DNA of 22,700 bases, from assembly GCA_050289625.1 (NCBI GenBank), contig JBNKGC010000086.1:1-22700 (forward strand), written 5' to 3'. Every line of letters begins with the position of its first letter. Within the stretch, counting starts at the first letter, position 1. This document shows positions 13,775-22,401 of the stretch, piece after piece. Under the pieces are notes generated by a model. That model did not search any database and was not told the origin of the DNA. It saw nothing but the letters and a program-made list of their open reading frames with translations. This DNA comes from NIC37A-2 sp050289625 (GTDB lineage Bacteria > Myxococcota_A > Polyangia > Polyangiales > Polyangiaceae). The position numbers were made by a program, and so were the translations under genes.

Positions 13775-14629
13775 ATGACCGACTCACGCACCATCGAGTT
13801 CGACCAGAAGCCCCTCCGACTTTTCGCCTACGGAACTGGCTGGGGTGTGCCTTTCGAGACCGCGGCCCCCTTTCCCTTGAAGCTCGCTACCTGGTTGCGG
13901 ATGGCGAGGATCCCCTTCGAGGTCGTCGTGGAGAACGACGCGAGCAAGGGACCCAAGGGAAAATCACCTTGGATCGAGTACGGGGACGTCAGGATGGGCG
14001 ACTCCTCGCTGATCATCGCCCATCTGCGTGAGCGCTTCGGTATCAATTTCGAAGCCCAACTCGACGCGACGGAGCGGGCGCTCGCCCTTTCGGTGCAGCG
14101 GATGCTCGAAGAGCACTACCACCAGTGTTTCGAACAACAGCTCTTCTTCGGGCGAGGAGGCGAGGCGCGCATCGCCGAACTTGCTGCCACGATGCCGTTT
14201 CCTCTGTCGAAGCTCCTCCCGGTCGTCGTGAAGCGGAGTTTTCGCAAGCAGCTCCGCGCGCGCGGCATGGGACGGCATTCCGAAGAGGTCATTGTCGAGC
14301 AGGGGCGGGCCGACTTGGACGCCCTGTCGATCCTGCTCGGTGAACGTCGCTACTTCTTCGGAGACGAACCCGCTTCCGTCGACGCCACCGTGTTCGGCTT
14401 CCTCGGAGTCACCGTGTACGTCGAAGGGGACAACCCCTTGTTCCGCCATGCGGCGGAACAAGCAAACCTGGTGCGCTACACCGAGCGCATGCGGGCTCGC
14501 TATTTCCCGGAGACAATGGAGGTTCGCGCGCCCCTCGTAGAGGACGATTCCAGGGCCGAGGGAGCTCCGTCCGCGGCAGTCCTGCGAGCGGGGCTCGACC
14601 GTGCAGCCCCCGGTCAGGTTCACGCGTAG
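13775..14629 (+). CDS. Glutathione S-transferase-like protein (metaxin/Fax type)
   Basis: The 284-residue protein has an N-terminal thioredoxin-like half (about 12-85: LRLFAYGTGWGVPF, LKLATWLRMARIPFEV, GKSPWIEYGD, MGDSSLIIAHL). The all-helical C-terminal half ends with GERRYFFGDEPASVDATVFGFL. This arrangement is that of the Tom37/failed-axon-connections branch of GSTs, which often lack proven enzyme activity. The start has a good Shine-Dalgarno (GGAGGGAGG, 6 nt upstream). The last 15 codons run through a 30-bp dispersed repeat (14585-14614), so the C-terminal tail is probably not conserved. Confidence 0.87.
   Translation: MTDSRTIEFDQKPLRLFAYGTGWGVPFETAAPFPLKLATWLRMARIPFEVVVENDASKGPKGKSPWIEYGDVRMGDSSLIIAHLRERFGINFEAQLDATERALALSVQRMLEEHYHQCFEQQLFFGRGGEARIAELAATMPFPLSKLLPVVVKRSFRKQLRARGMGRHSEEVIVEQGRADLDALSILLGERRYFFGDEPASVDATVFGFLGVTVYVEGDNPLFRHAAEQANLVRYTERMRARYFPETMEVRAPLVEDDSRAEGAPSAAVLRAGLDRAAPGQVHA
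14585..14614 (+). repeat. 30-bp dispersed repeat, copy 1
   Basis: Copy 2 is at 18494-18523; 28 of 30 bases match while the flanks do not. Copy 1 contains the inverted repeat GGGGCT-N9-AGCCCC, so it can form a hairpin. It overlaps the 3' end of the GST gene. It may be a REP-like element or a terminator-like hairpin. Confidence 0.6.
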
Positions 14630-14853
14630 GACCGGCTCGCCCTGGTCGGGGCGCACGGCATGGTCGAGAGCACCGCGCGGACCGCGCCATGTAGGTGCAT
14701 GGGCGACCTCGTCGCCATCAAACGAGACGCTGTCATTGGAGAGCTTCGGCGTCGGCCCCTGGCTCGTGCGCGCCGCTTCGGAGCTCCACCCGGCGGCGGA
14801 TGGCAAAATGACCAAGGACCGCATCCCGTTTCTTTGTGTTCTGGCCTACCCTC

Positions 14854-16410
14854 ATGCTGATGAAGGCCCCCGTGACGGAAGGAGACATCCTCGCCGGCAA
14901 GTACCGCGTGGATCGAGTGCTTGGTGCGGGAGGGATGGGGGTCGTCGTTTCGGCGACGGACGAGCAGCTCGAGCGCCGGGTCGCCATCAAGTTCCTGTTA
15001 CCCGAATACGCTCAGCATCACGAGGCGAGTGAACGCTTCCTTCGCGAAGCACGCGCGGCGGTGAAGATCCAAAGCGAGCACGTGGCCCGCGTCATCGATG
15101 TCGGCACGATGGATACAGGTGCCCCTTACATCGTGATGGAATACCTCGAAGGTGCTGATCTTGCCGAGGTCCTCGAGCGGCAGGGGGCCCTGCCCGTCGA
15201 GGAGGCGTGCCGTCACGTGCTCGAGGCCTGCGACGCCATCGCCGAAGCGCATGCCAAGGGCATCATCCACCGCGACCTCAAGCCGGCAAATCTCTTTCTC
15301 GCGCGGCAACCGGACGGCACCAGCAAGGTGAAGATCCTCGACTTCGGGATTTCGAAGTCAACGATTGCCGGCCAGGACATGTCCCTCACGCGAACCAGCG
15401 CCCTGATGGGCTCGCCTCTCTACATGTCGCCCGAACAGATGAGGAGTTCGCGAGACGTCGACTCGCGGACGGACATCTGGTCCCTCGGAGTCATCCTCTA
15501 CGAGCTTCTCACCGGACGGCCCCCGTTTGATGCGCAGTCCGTCCCAGAGCTGAGTGCGAAAGTGCTGCTCGATCATCCGTCTCCGGTCTCGTCGGCTCGG
15601 CCTGAACTGCCTCCCGAGCTCGACGCCGTGTTCAAGCAGGTGCTCGCCAAGGATCCGAGCGACCGCTACGCAACCGTCGGCGATTTCGCGATGGACGTGC
15701 TGCCGTTCGGGCCACGCCGAGCCAAGGCCAACGTGGAGCGCATTGCGCGAACATTGCGAGAGGCGGGGCTTTCGAAACGCGTGCTCACCTTGCCGATGAC
15801 CGACCCGCCCCCGGCGCTGCTGGACGCGACCGCCATGGCCAACCAGGTGCCAACCATCCGCGAGCCACGCGTGGCCCAGGAGACGGACGAGACGATGCCT
15901 TCGGCGGGGATGACGGTGCGCACGGAAGCTTCCTGGGGGCGAACCAACGGCCCGGCGATCGAGGGGCCGCCTTCATCGGTCAAGCGGGGCCGTGGTCTGG
16001 TCGTCGGCTTGGGGCTTTCAGGAGTGCTCGTCGCCGGCGGGGTCGTGGCTGCCCTCGTCCTTCGGCCGGACTCCGAGGAAGCTCCGGAGGAAGCTCCGAC
16101 GGTAGCGGCCGTCATGGAAGAGAGCGCGGTGCCGCTCGGCGAGCCGAAGGCCGTCGATCTGGAGGCCGCTGAGCCCGAAGCAGAGCCAGAGCCAAGTGCC
16201 GCGGACGATGCGGCATCGGGTTCCGAGGTCGACGCGCCGCCCCCCGCGTCCTCGCCTCCGAAGCCAGCGGCCGCCCCCACCGCGAAGGCGACCACCGTGC
16301 CTGTGCGGCGCCCCGCTGCGAAGCCAGCGCCGAAGCCCGCTCCGAAAACGAGCACGCCGACGGCGGAATCGAAGCCCAGCTTGAAAGACCGCTTTGGCAC
16401 ACGGAAGTGA
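14854..16410 (+). CDS. Membrane-anchored Hanks-type Ser/Thr protein kinase
   Basis: A 518-residue kinase with glycine loop GAGGMG (24-29), K46 (VAIKFL), HRDLKPAN (139-146, D141), DFG (163-165) and SPEQMRS. One transmembrane helix (LVVGLGLSGVLVAGGVVAAL, about residues 380-399) is followed by an exported Glu/Ala/Pro-rich tail with PAAKPAPKPAPK repeats that may span the periplasm or wall. ATG codons at 14854 and 14860 both fit; a GTG at 14836 also keeps frame. It is followed after 16 nt by a TPR protein and then a lipoprotein, all in one operon; these exported proteins may be partners or targets. Confidence 0.93.
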   Translation: MLMKAPVTEGDILAGKYRVDRVLGAGGMGVVVSATDEQLERRVAIKFLLPEYAQHHEASERFLREARAAVKIQSEHVARVIDVGTMDTGAPYIVMEYLEGADLAEVLERQGALPVEEACRHVLEACDAIAEAHAKGIIHRDLKPANLFLARQPDGTSKVKILDFGISKSTIAGQDMSLTRTSALMGSPLYMSPEQMRSSRDVDSRTDIWSLGVILYELLTGRPPFDAQSVPELSAKVLLDHPSPVSSARPELPPELDAVFKQVLAKDPSDRYATVGDFAMDVLPFGPRRAKANVERIARTLREAGLSKRVLTLPMTDPPPALLDATAMANQVPTIREPRVAQETDETMPSAGMTVRTEASWGRTNGPAIEGPPSSVKRGRGLVVGLGLSGVLVAGGVVAALVLRPDSEEAPEEAPTVAAVMEESAVPLGEPKAVDLEAAEPEAEPEPSAADDAASGSEVDAPPPASSPPKPAAAPTAKATTVPVRRPAAKPAPKPAPKTSTPTAESKPSLKDRFGTRK

Positions 16411-16426
16411 ACTCCACGAAATCACG

Positions 16427-17491
16427 ATGCGAATCCATAAACTCGGAACGACTGCCGCGACTTTGATCGCGGCCCTCACTTGGTTCACCCGTCCGGCCAG
16501 CGCGCAGACCGCTCAAGAGCGTGCGGCTGCCGAAGCCCTGTTCGAGGAAGGTCTGCGCCTGATCGAGGCGAAGAAGTTCGATGACGCGTGCCCGAAGCTC
16601 GAGGCGAGCCAGAAACTCGATCCCGGCGTGGGAACGCTCCTGTACTTGGCCGACTGCTATTCGAACCAGGGGCGCACCGCGAGCGCCTGGAGCACCTTTC
16701 TCGAGGCGGCGTACGCGGCGAAGGCCGCCGGAGATACCGACCGGCAGCAGGTGGCCACCGAACTCGCCGACGAACTCAAAGGCAAGCTCGCCTATCTGAA
16801 GATCCAGGTGGCGCAGCCCGTGCCTCAGGACTTCACCATCGAACGGGACGGGCGACCTGTCGCCGCGGCCGTGTGGGGGGTGCCGACGCCCGTCGATCCG
16901 GGTTCGCACGAAATCGTCGCACGCGCCCCGGGTCACCACGAGTGGGCGCACGCGCAGGTGGTGCAGGCTGAGCCGGGCACCGTGACGGTCGAGGTGCCCA
17001 TGCTCGAGTTGAAGGCGCCCGAGACGACAGCCGCACCGCCGCCCCCGATGATCGCTCCGCCCACACCCGGTCCGGTCGCACCGGCCGAGCCTGCGGTCGA
17101 AGACACGGGCACGTCGGCCGGGAGTTCCCAAGCGACCTGGGGCTGGGTCGTCGGTGGGGTTGGGGTGGCGGCGCTCGGCGCCGGGGGCATCTTCGCCCTG
17201 TCAGCGCGGAGTTCGGACCGCGAGGCGGACTCCCACTGCCGGCCCGAGAACCCCTCGCTTTGCGATGCCCAGGGCGTCGAACTCGGGGAGGACGCCAATT
17301 CGGCCGCAACCATGGCAACCCTCTTGGGAGGCGGAGGACTCGCTCTCGTGACCACGGGGGTGGTTATCCTCCTGACGGCTCCATCCGACGCACCGTCAGC
17401 GGCAGAAGCTCCCTCCCGTCGTGTCGGGTGGCAGTTCACTCCGCACCTCGACGACCATCAGGCGGGCGTGGGTTTCCAGGGGGTCTTTTGA
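16427..17491 (+). CDS. Exported TPR/PEGA-like membrane protein
   Basis: The 354-residue protein has a signal peptide cleaved near PASA-Q (residue 26). TPR-like helices follow (ALFEEGLRLIEAKKFDDACPKLEASQKLDPGVGTLLYLADCY, about 36-80). A beta-rich PEGA-like segment (FTIERDGRPVAAAVWGVPTPVDPGSHEIVARAPGHHEW) comes next, then a Pro-rich linker and two hydrophobic helices (VVGGVGVAALGAGGIFAL and LLGGGGLALVTTGVVILL). This protein type is very common next to kinases in myxobacteria. The ATG at 16427 precedes the signal peptide; the open frame starts earlier inside the kinase gene. The stop overlaps the next start (TGATG). Confidence 0.88.
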   Translation: MRIHKLGTTAATLIAALTWFTRPASAQTAQERAAAEALFEEGLRLIEAKKFDDACPKLEASQKLDPGVGTLLYLADCYSNQGRTASAWSTFLEAAYAAKAAGDTDRQQVATELADELKGKLAYLKIQVAQPVPQDFTIERDGRPVAAAVWGVPTPVDPGSHEIVARAPGHHEWAHAQVVQAEPGTVTVEVPMLELKAPETTAAPPPPMIAPPTPGPVAPAEPAVEDTGTSAGSSQATWGWVVGGVGVAALGAGGIFALSARSSDREADSHCRPENPSLCDAQGVELGEDANSAATMATLLGGGGLALVTTGVVILLTAPSDAPSAAEAPSRRVGWQFTPHLDDHQAGVGFQGVF

Positions 17492-18456
17492 TGAGCGGCA
17501 AGATCGTTTCCGTGGCCGCGGCTGCGGTCTTTCTCGCCGTGGGTTGCCACTCCCTACTCGGCATCGAGGATGAGCGGCAGTTCGATCCGACTTTCGCCGG
17601 CACGGGCGGCGCCGATGCTTCGGGCGGCGCCGATGCTTCGGGTGGCGCCAATGCTTCGGGCAGCAGCTCGGGATCGGGAGGCGACGGTACCGGAGGAGGC
17701 CTTCCGGAGGGGTGTAGCGACGCCGACGAGTGCGCTGGATGCGATAGCTGCATGGCCCTCTGCCAGTGCGAGGGAGTGTCGATGGAGCAGTGCGCGCTCG
17801 ACTGCTCGGGCGCGCCCAGCTGTGAGGACTTCGTCGACGATTGTGACTCGTGCATGTGCGCAGAATGCTCCACCGCCTTCAACCGCTGTTTCGAAGACGT
17901 GGACTGCCTCGAAATGGTCGATTGCGTGACGAACTCTCCTTGTGAGGGCCCCGAGTGCCTGAACGGGCCCGAATGTGAGGACCTCGTGAATTCCCACTCG
18001 CCTGAAAGCCCCAGCGTCGCGAATGCCGAGGCGCTGCTCAGCTGCCGCGAAAAGGCCCAGTGCGCCTGCGGCGGAGCGGGCAGCGGCATGACGGCGGTCT
18101 GTGGTGGCGTCACCTGTGAGCCGTACCATCCCTCTCCTCCCGAACCGATTCGCGACGCTTGTTGCCTCAACACTCCCATGGGAACCACTTGCGGCATCGA
18201 CGTGGGTGACCTGTCCACGAGCGCCGCGTGCGCCCCGGTCGACGCGCCCGGCATGCTCTCGACCGAGTGTCCAGATTTGGCGTCGCCCCCGGCTCCCTAC
18301 TTGCAAACGGATGTCCTGAAAGGTTGCTGCCGCCCCGAAGGAACTTGCGGGTTCATGGACGACTTCAACCTGCCGCTTGGCTGCGCGCACCCGGTGCACT
18401 TCGGTCAGCCGGTGGTCTCCTGCACCTCCGGAATGGGAGGGCCACCGGGCCAGTAA
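17491..18456 (+). CDS. Cys-rich lipoprotein, last gene of the kinase operon
   Basis: The 321-residue protein starts MSGKIVSVAAAAVFLAVGC, with lipobox AVGC and lipidated Cys 19, followed by HSLLGIEDERQFDP, a motif I associate with myxobacterial lipoproteins. A short linker holds three GGADAS repeats. The remainder has about 40 cysteines in patterns such as CDSCMALCQCEG and CDSCMCAECSTAF, which suggests a disulfide-rich extracellular domain. The ATG overlaps the stop of the TPR gene by one base (TGATG), so translation is coupled. No specific function is recognised. Confidence 0.87.
   Translation: MSGKIVSVAAAAVFLAVGCHSLLGIEDERQFDPTFAGTGGADASGGADASGGANASGSSSGSGGDGTGGGLPEGCSDADECAGCDSCMALCQCEGVSMEQCALDCSGAPSCEDFVDDCDSCMCAECSTAFNRCFEDVDCLEMVDCVTNSPCEGPECLNGPECEDLVNSHSPESPSVANAEALLSCREKAQCACGGAGSGMTAVCGGVTCEPYHPSPPEPIRDACCLNTPMGTTCGIDVGDLSTSAACAPVDAPGMLSTECPDLASPPAPYLQTDVLKGCCRPEGTCGFMDDFNLPLGCAHPVHFGQPVVSCTSGMGGPPGQ
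17604..17657 (+). repeat. 18-bp tandem repeat (three units)
   Basis: Three head-to-tail copies of GGGCGGCGCCGATGCTTC encode GGADAS; the first two are identical and the third has two changes. It forms the linker after the lipid anchor and could vary in copy number between strains. Confidence 0.9.
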
Positions 18457-19056
18457 GGCGACGTCGGGTCGATCAGCGCGAGCGGTCATCGCTCGAGCGG
18501 GGTTCGACCGTGCTGCCCCCGGTTCGTCGCAGCGCTTGGGGCAAGTGGCTTCATCTATGCACGGTCGAGGCGACGACCAGGAGCAGAGGGAGCCCACCCC
18601 TGGTCCTCTCGGGGGTCAGTCGCGTCTTCGCGGGCGGGCTAAAACACGTGTGCGCTCCGCGGTGATCTCCCCGCCCTGCGTTGGGGCAACGGAGAGGCGG
18701 GACAGCTCGGACAAGGCAGCACAACTTCGGTTGCCAGTCCTGGGGTCACTCCACTCGTCTCCGACCCAATCTCCTTTTCCCACGCTCCCGATAGCTTCCT
18801 CCCAGGCATCGCTCACCGTCATGGGTGTGCGATCGATGACCTCGGTCAGGTGTTCTGCTTTGGTTTTTGGAAGTACGGACGCCTCGGTAACGGAATCAAC
18901 CAAGAAACCTCGGCGCTGGCGCCAGTGAAGGTGCTCTAGGAGACACCCTAACTTCCAGAAAGCGCAGCGCGCCGTCGGTCGTCGCAAGACCGAGACATCC
19001 ACGGGAGAACGTGCATTTGCGTCGATTGCTTCCGCCGTTCCCCCGCGAGCTTCGAA
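18457..19056. other. 600-bp intergenic region between convergent genes
   Basis: It holds the second copy of the 30-bp repeat (18494-18523) close to the lipoprotein stop. A minus-strand frame (18616-19002, 128 codons) contains HLHWRQRRGFLVDSVTEASV, which only vaguely recalls transposases; I do not call a gene. The base composition is less GC-biased near 18750-18900, so this could be a decayed insertion. Confidence 0.4.
18494..18523 (+). repeat. 30-bp dispersed repeat, copy 2
   Basis: This matches 14585-14614 at 28 of 30 bases. It begins 38 nt after the stop of the Cys-rich lipoprotein gene, so like copy 1 it lies at the 3' end of a transcription unit. The inverted arms are slightly weaker in this copy. 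Confidence 0.6.
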
Positions 19057-19557
19057 TCACTCCGCCGAGTGTTCCGTGACGTCGCAGAAACCGAGAGCCG
19101 CTTCGTCAAACTTCATGCATTCGATGCCCTCGGGGCAGTCGTCCACGCTCTCGCAGGGCGCCGGGGCTCCGAGGGATTGATCGGAACCATCCCCGCCTAC
19201 AGTGACCTCGGCAACGTCGCAGTAGCCGAACTCGTCACCGGGGTTCTCAAAGAGGCATAGCACTCCTTCCGGGCATTCGTCTGATCCTGCGCAGGGCGCC
19301 GGAGCTCCGAGCGAGCGACCGGAACCATCCTCGCCTGCAGTCGCCTCAGCAACATCACAATAACCCATCTCGTCACCGGGATTTTCGAAGAGGCATTCCA
19401 CTCCTTCGGGGCATTCGTCCGATCCTGCGCAGGGCGCCGGGGCAACATTCGTCTCGGTGGCGCCATCGCCTCCTTTGGGATCACTCCCGCCGCAGGCGGG
19501 GAGCGAAATGAGAGACAGAGAGAGGGGAACCAGAATGAACAAGTGATCCTTCAACAT
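19057..19557 (-). CDS. Lipoprotein of three Cys-rich repeats
   Basis: The 166-residue protein has a lipoprotein signal (SLSLISLPAC, Cys 22). It is then made almost wholly of three repeats at residues 39-84, 85-130 and 131-166. The first two are near identical; each repeat begins APAPC and has four cysteines spaced C-x5-C-x5-C-x11-C (core SDECPEGVxCLFENPGDExGYCDVAE). The acidic, Cys-knot-like units suggest small disulfide-bonded extracellular modules, perhaps metal binding. The ATG at 19557 has AAGGAG 9 nt upstream. It is divergent from 19710-20453; the 152-bp spacer is AT-rich and contains an imperfect palindrome AGGAACAAAATGTCCT (19616-19631). Confidence 0.86.
   Translation of the reverse strand: MLKDHLFILVPLSLSLISLPACGGSDPKGGDGATETNVAPAPCAGSDECPEGVECLFENPGDEMGYCDVAEATAGEDGSGRSLGAPAPCAGSDECPEGVLCLFENPGDEFGYCDVAEVTVGGDGSDQSLGAPAPCESVDDCPEGIECMKFDEAALGFCDVTEHSAE
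19060..19443 (-). repeat. 138-bp tandem duplications inside the lipoprotein gene
   Basis: Three coding repeats: 19306-19443, 19168-19305 and the shorter 19060-19167. The first two are nearly the same at DNA level, pointing to recent duplication; the third has diverged. Confidence 0.85.
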
Positions 19558-19709
19558 GACTCGATACTCCTTGCTGATTGAGCCAAGGCCTGATGCGTCG
19601 CAGTCTACCACGAACAGGAACAAAATGTCCTATTTGGTCACAACTCAGGAAACTTATTGCAACCGCATGAAATCTGATGGGAAAATGAAAGCAGGAAGTC
19701 TTCCTTCGC

Positions 19710-20453
19710 ATGGCCGATCCCAGCAGCACGCAGCTTCGCCTCGTCTACTCCCTCCTCAAACCCGCGGTGAGCGCAGCGTCCCGTTTTCGCATCCCGATGC
19801 GAACGGTCTCGGAGCTGACCCGTCTCGCCTACTACGAACATCTTCGACGCAGCGGGCTCTCTCAGGGGGCCATCGGGAAGCGACTCGGTCAGAGCGAGAG
19901 GCACATGCGGTCCCTGGAGCAGCGCCTCAAGGGAGACTTTTTTGAGGCAGAGAAAGAGGTGGGCCTGGTCCGTGAAGTGGAAAACGAACTGGCGCGCGAG
20001 CAGCTTTCGAACGAGCAGCTCCATCAAGCCCTCAGTTCGTGGGAGACCACCGAAATCGACGCCGCTCTCGAAGAGTTGCGCTCCGAGGGGCGGGTAGAGA
20101 CTTCCGAGTCCGGGCGCCTCCGCCTTTCGAAACGCTACGTCCTTCTCGCCTCTGACAAGTTCCATCATCGGATCGATGCGCTGAACCATTTCCTGAGTGC
20201 GATGTACCGGGCCCTCACGCATCGCCTCGTCCACGACAATCGCGAAACCGCGATGCTCAAAACGATCACGTTTTCGGCTCCCCGCGAGCACCTCATCGAG
20301 TTCACCCAGCAGCTCGAGGCTGAGATTCGACTGAAGATCGCGGCCCTGGAGGAGCAGGGGGAGTTCCTCGGGGAAACCGAACGCTACTCCCTAGGACTAT
20401 TGCTCGCCCCCCTTTCAGAGGTTGTCCGAAGGAAGACGAGCGAAGAAAAGTAG
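19710..20453 (+). CDS. Helix-turn-helix regulator-like protein
   Basis: The 247-residue protein has an N-terminal helical region with LSQGAIGKRLGQSERHMRSLEQRL (about 51-74), a clear helix-turn-helix. A second winged-helix-like segment follows at about 104-145 (LHQALSSWETTEIDAALEELRSEGRVETSESGRLRLSKRY). The C-terminal helices are unassigned. The layout resembles the DUF6502 family of putative regulators, but I am not certain of membership. The ATG has an AGGAAG about 11 nt upstream. It lies 208 nt before draT and reads the same way, and is divergent from the Cys-repeat lipoprotein, so it may regulate either. Confidence 0.75.
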   Translation: MADPSSTQLRLVYSLLKPAVSAASRFRIPMRTVSELTRLAYYEHLRRSGLSQGAIGKRLGQSERHMRSLEQRLKGDFFEAEKEVGLVREVENELAREQLSNEQLHQALSSWETTEIDAALEELRSEGRVETSESGRLRLSKRYVLLASDKFHHRIDALNHFLSAMYRALTHRLVHDNRETAMLKTITFSAPREHLIEFTQQLEAEIRLKIAALEEQGEFLGETERYSLGLLLAPLSEVVRRKTSEEK

Positions 20454-20661
20454 TCGCCTTGCTGCCTTCTCCCGGTTCGAGAGGAGCCCGCGCGGCTCCC
20501 CTTCCGGGACACCGCGCACGAAAGACAGAAGCCCTGCTCGATGAACGGAAAGGCCGGTGCGCAGAACTGAGGCTCATCTGCCCCCGAACGCATCCCCGCT
20601 TCCCTGAAAGATCGCCCGGCTCGCCTCATCGACCTGGGACAGCTAGGTTCCGACCCAGGCC

Positions 20662-21495
20662 ATGACTTCGCTCGAAATCGATGAGATAGGGGATCCCCGG
20701 CGCTGGTACAGCACGAACCTGATCGGGCTGTCGGCGGAGCTCTTGTCTTCTGTCGACTTCTGCGAGGCGCCACAACCGATTCGGATCGCGGGGACCCGCG
20801 AAACGCACGCGGGGCTCTTCTCGTTGCTCGAAGGGGTCGGCGATCAGGGAGAGGCGTCGGAGGTCTTTGCGCACTATATGGAGCTCGCATTCGGCGTGGC
20901 GAAGCGGCGCAAAGGGGGCGAGGAGGATCCGAGCCGCTACTGGAAGTCGAGCTATCTCAAACTGCTGCAGGGGTGGGGCTTCGACGCGAACAGCCGGCCC
21001 GCAGCGGTTCTGAAGGGATGGGTCGAGAGCCGCTTCGGCATCGTGCCGACATTCCACCACGGCCCTCTCGAGCACTTCCCGTCGGAGCCATGGATGCGCT
21101 ACCTGGAAGAGAAGCTCAGCAGTCGGTTTCATAACAACTGCATTCAGCTGCAGCTCGACGTTCTTTACGAGTACTGCCAATGGTGCCTCGGGCGGTTCGT
21201 CCGGCCGGCAAGCGGGCCCTCCCTCGAGCTCTACCGAGGGATCGAGCGCTCGGAGGCGCGTTTTCTGCGCGGATCGGTTCGCTCGCGCCGGGGAGTGCTC
21301 CGGCTCAACAACCTCGTGTCGTTCAGCACCTCGCGAGAGTGTTGCGATCCCTTCGGCGACCTGATTCTCCGCGCGCGCGTTCCCCTCGAAAAGGTGCTGT
21401 TCTACCCGGGGATTGTCGTCGACCGCGTGCTCGATGGAGAGGGCGAGGTGCTCGTCATCGGTGGCGATTTCGACGTGCAGGTGAGTTATGTCTGA
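20662..21495 (+). CDS. draT: NAD+-dinitrogen-reductase ADP-ribosyltransferase (DraT-like)
   Basis: DraT uses NAD+ to ADP-ribosylate an arginine of nitrogenase reductase (NifH) and so switches nitrogen fixation off. The 277-residue length is typical. The family signature YSTNLIGL (16-23) and IAGTRETHAGLF (42-53) are present. The R-S-E active-site set of arginine ADP-ribosyltransferases can be traced: R192 in LYRGIERSE, S220-F-S222 in LVSFSTS, and E260-x-E262 in DGEGEVLVIGG. The gene overlaps draG by 8 nt, so the two are translationally coupled. No nif genes are in the window, so the target may be a distant NifH or another protein. Confidence 0.9.
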   Translation: MTSLEIDEIGDPRRWYSTNLIGLSAELLSSVDFCEAPQPIRIAGTRETHAGLFSLLEGVGDQGEASEVFAHYMELAFGVAKRRKGGEEDPSRYWKSSYLKLLQGWGFDANSRPAAVLKGWVESRFGIVPTFHHGPLEHFPSEPWMRYLEEKLSSRFHNNCIQLQLDVLYEYCQWCLGRFVRPASGPSLELYRGIERSEARFLRGSVRSRRGVLRLNNLVSFSTSRECCDPFGDLILRARVPLEKVLFYPGIVVDRVLDGEGEVLVIGGDFDVQVSYV

Positions 21496-22378
21496 GCCGG
21501 ACGTGCTGGAGCGGGCGCTTGGAGCGTACCTCGGCCTGGCGGTGGGAGACGCGCTCGGCGCCACCGTGGAATTCATGACGCCCCGGGAGATCGCCGAAAG
21601 CTACGGTGTGCACCAGCGCATGATCGGTGGGGGCTGGCTGCGGCTCCCTCCCGGGGCTGTCACCGATGATACACAGATGAGCCTCGCCCTGGGCCGCGCC
21701 ATCGTGGAGCAGGCGGACTTCGATCTGCGAAGCGTGGCGGACGCCTTTGTCGACTGGCTCAAGAGCAAGCCCGTCGACTGTGGTCACACGTGTCGCCGGG
21801 GCATTCGCCGATATGTCCTCGAGGGAACCCTCACGGCGCCACCCAACGAAGGCGACGCGGGCAACGGCGCGCTGATGCGCAACCTGCCCGTGGTGTTGAG
21901 CAGCCTGGGAGACGACGAGCTCCAGCGAGAGCGTACCCTCGCCCAGTGCCGTATCACGCACAACCACCCCGACTCGGACGAGGCGTCGCTCTGCTTTGGG
22001 CGCATGACCTCGGCTCTGGTGCTCGGGGAGGGAATCGAGGCTGCGATGCGTTGGGCCCGCGCGCTGGTCGAGGTGCGACCCCACTTCAAATACGCCGGCT
22101 ACCAAGGGCGAGCGACCGCCTATGTGGTGGACACGGCGCGGACGGTGCTCCACGTCTTCGAGTCCACCGACACCTTCGAGGAGACCCTGGTCCAGACGGT
22201 GAACCGGGGCGACGACGCCGACACCACCGGGGCCCTCGCGGGGATGCTGGCGGGCGCCCGGCACGGCGTTCGGGCCATTCCCCGCGATTGGCTGCACCGG
22301 CTCGCGCGACCGGTCCGAGCCGAGATCGAGCGCCAGGTGCCAGCGCTCGTCGCGCTCTCGCCGTACGCACGAGGCTGA
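21488..22378 (+). CDS. draG: ADP-ribosylglycohydrolase (DraG-like)
   Basis: DraG removes the ADP-ribose group put on by DraT, restoring activity. The 296-residue protein has the family fold, with GLAVGDALGATVEF near the N-terminus. The metal-site residues are T59-D60-D61-T62 (VTDDTQMS) and D242-D243-A-D245-T246 (NRGDDADTTGAL), the dinuclear Mn site of this family. GNGALMRNLP (126-135) and THNHPDSDEAS (157-167) are also conserved. It starts within the last codons of draT. Position and overlap make it the partner of that transferase. Confidence 0.95.
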   Translation: MSEPDVLERALGAYLGLAVGDALGATVEFMTPREIAESYGVHQRMIGGGWLRLPPGAVTDDTQMSLALGRAIVEQADFDLRSVADAFVDWLKSKPVDCGHTCRRGIRRYVLEGTLTAPPNEGDAGNGALMRNLPVVLSSLGDDELQRERTLAQCRITHNHPDSDEASLCFGRMTSALVLGEGIEAAMRWARALVEVRPHFKYAGYQGRATAYVVDTARTVLHVFESTDTFEETLVQTVNRGDDADTTGALAGMLAGARHGVRAIPRDWLHRLARPVRAEIERQVPALVALSPYARG

Positions 22379-22401
22379 GCGCTTGAATGTCGCGGGTCGG
22401 C

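Noticed and set aside
18616..19002. Transposase remnant on the minus strand
   Set aside because: The resemblance is slight; no DDE motif, inverted repeats or target duplication could be seen.
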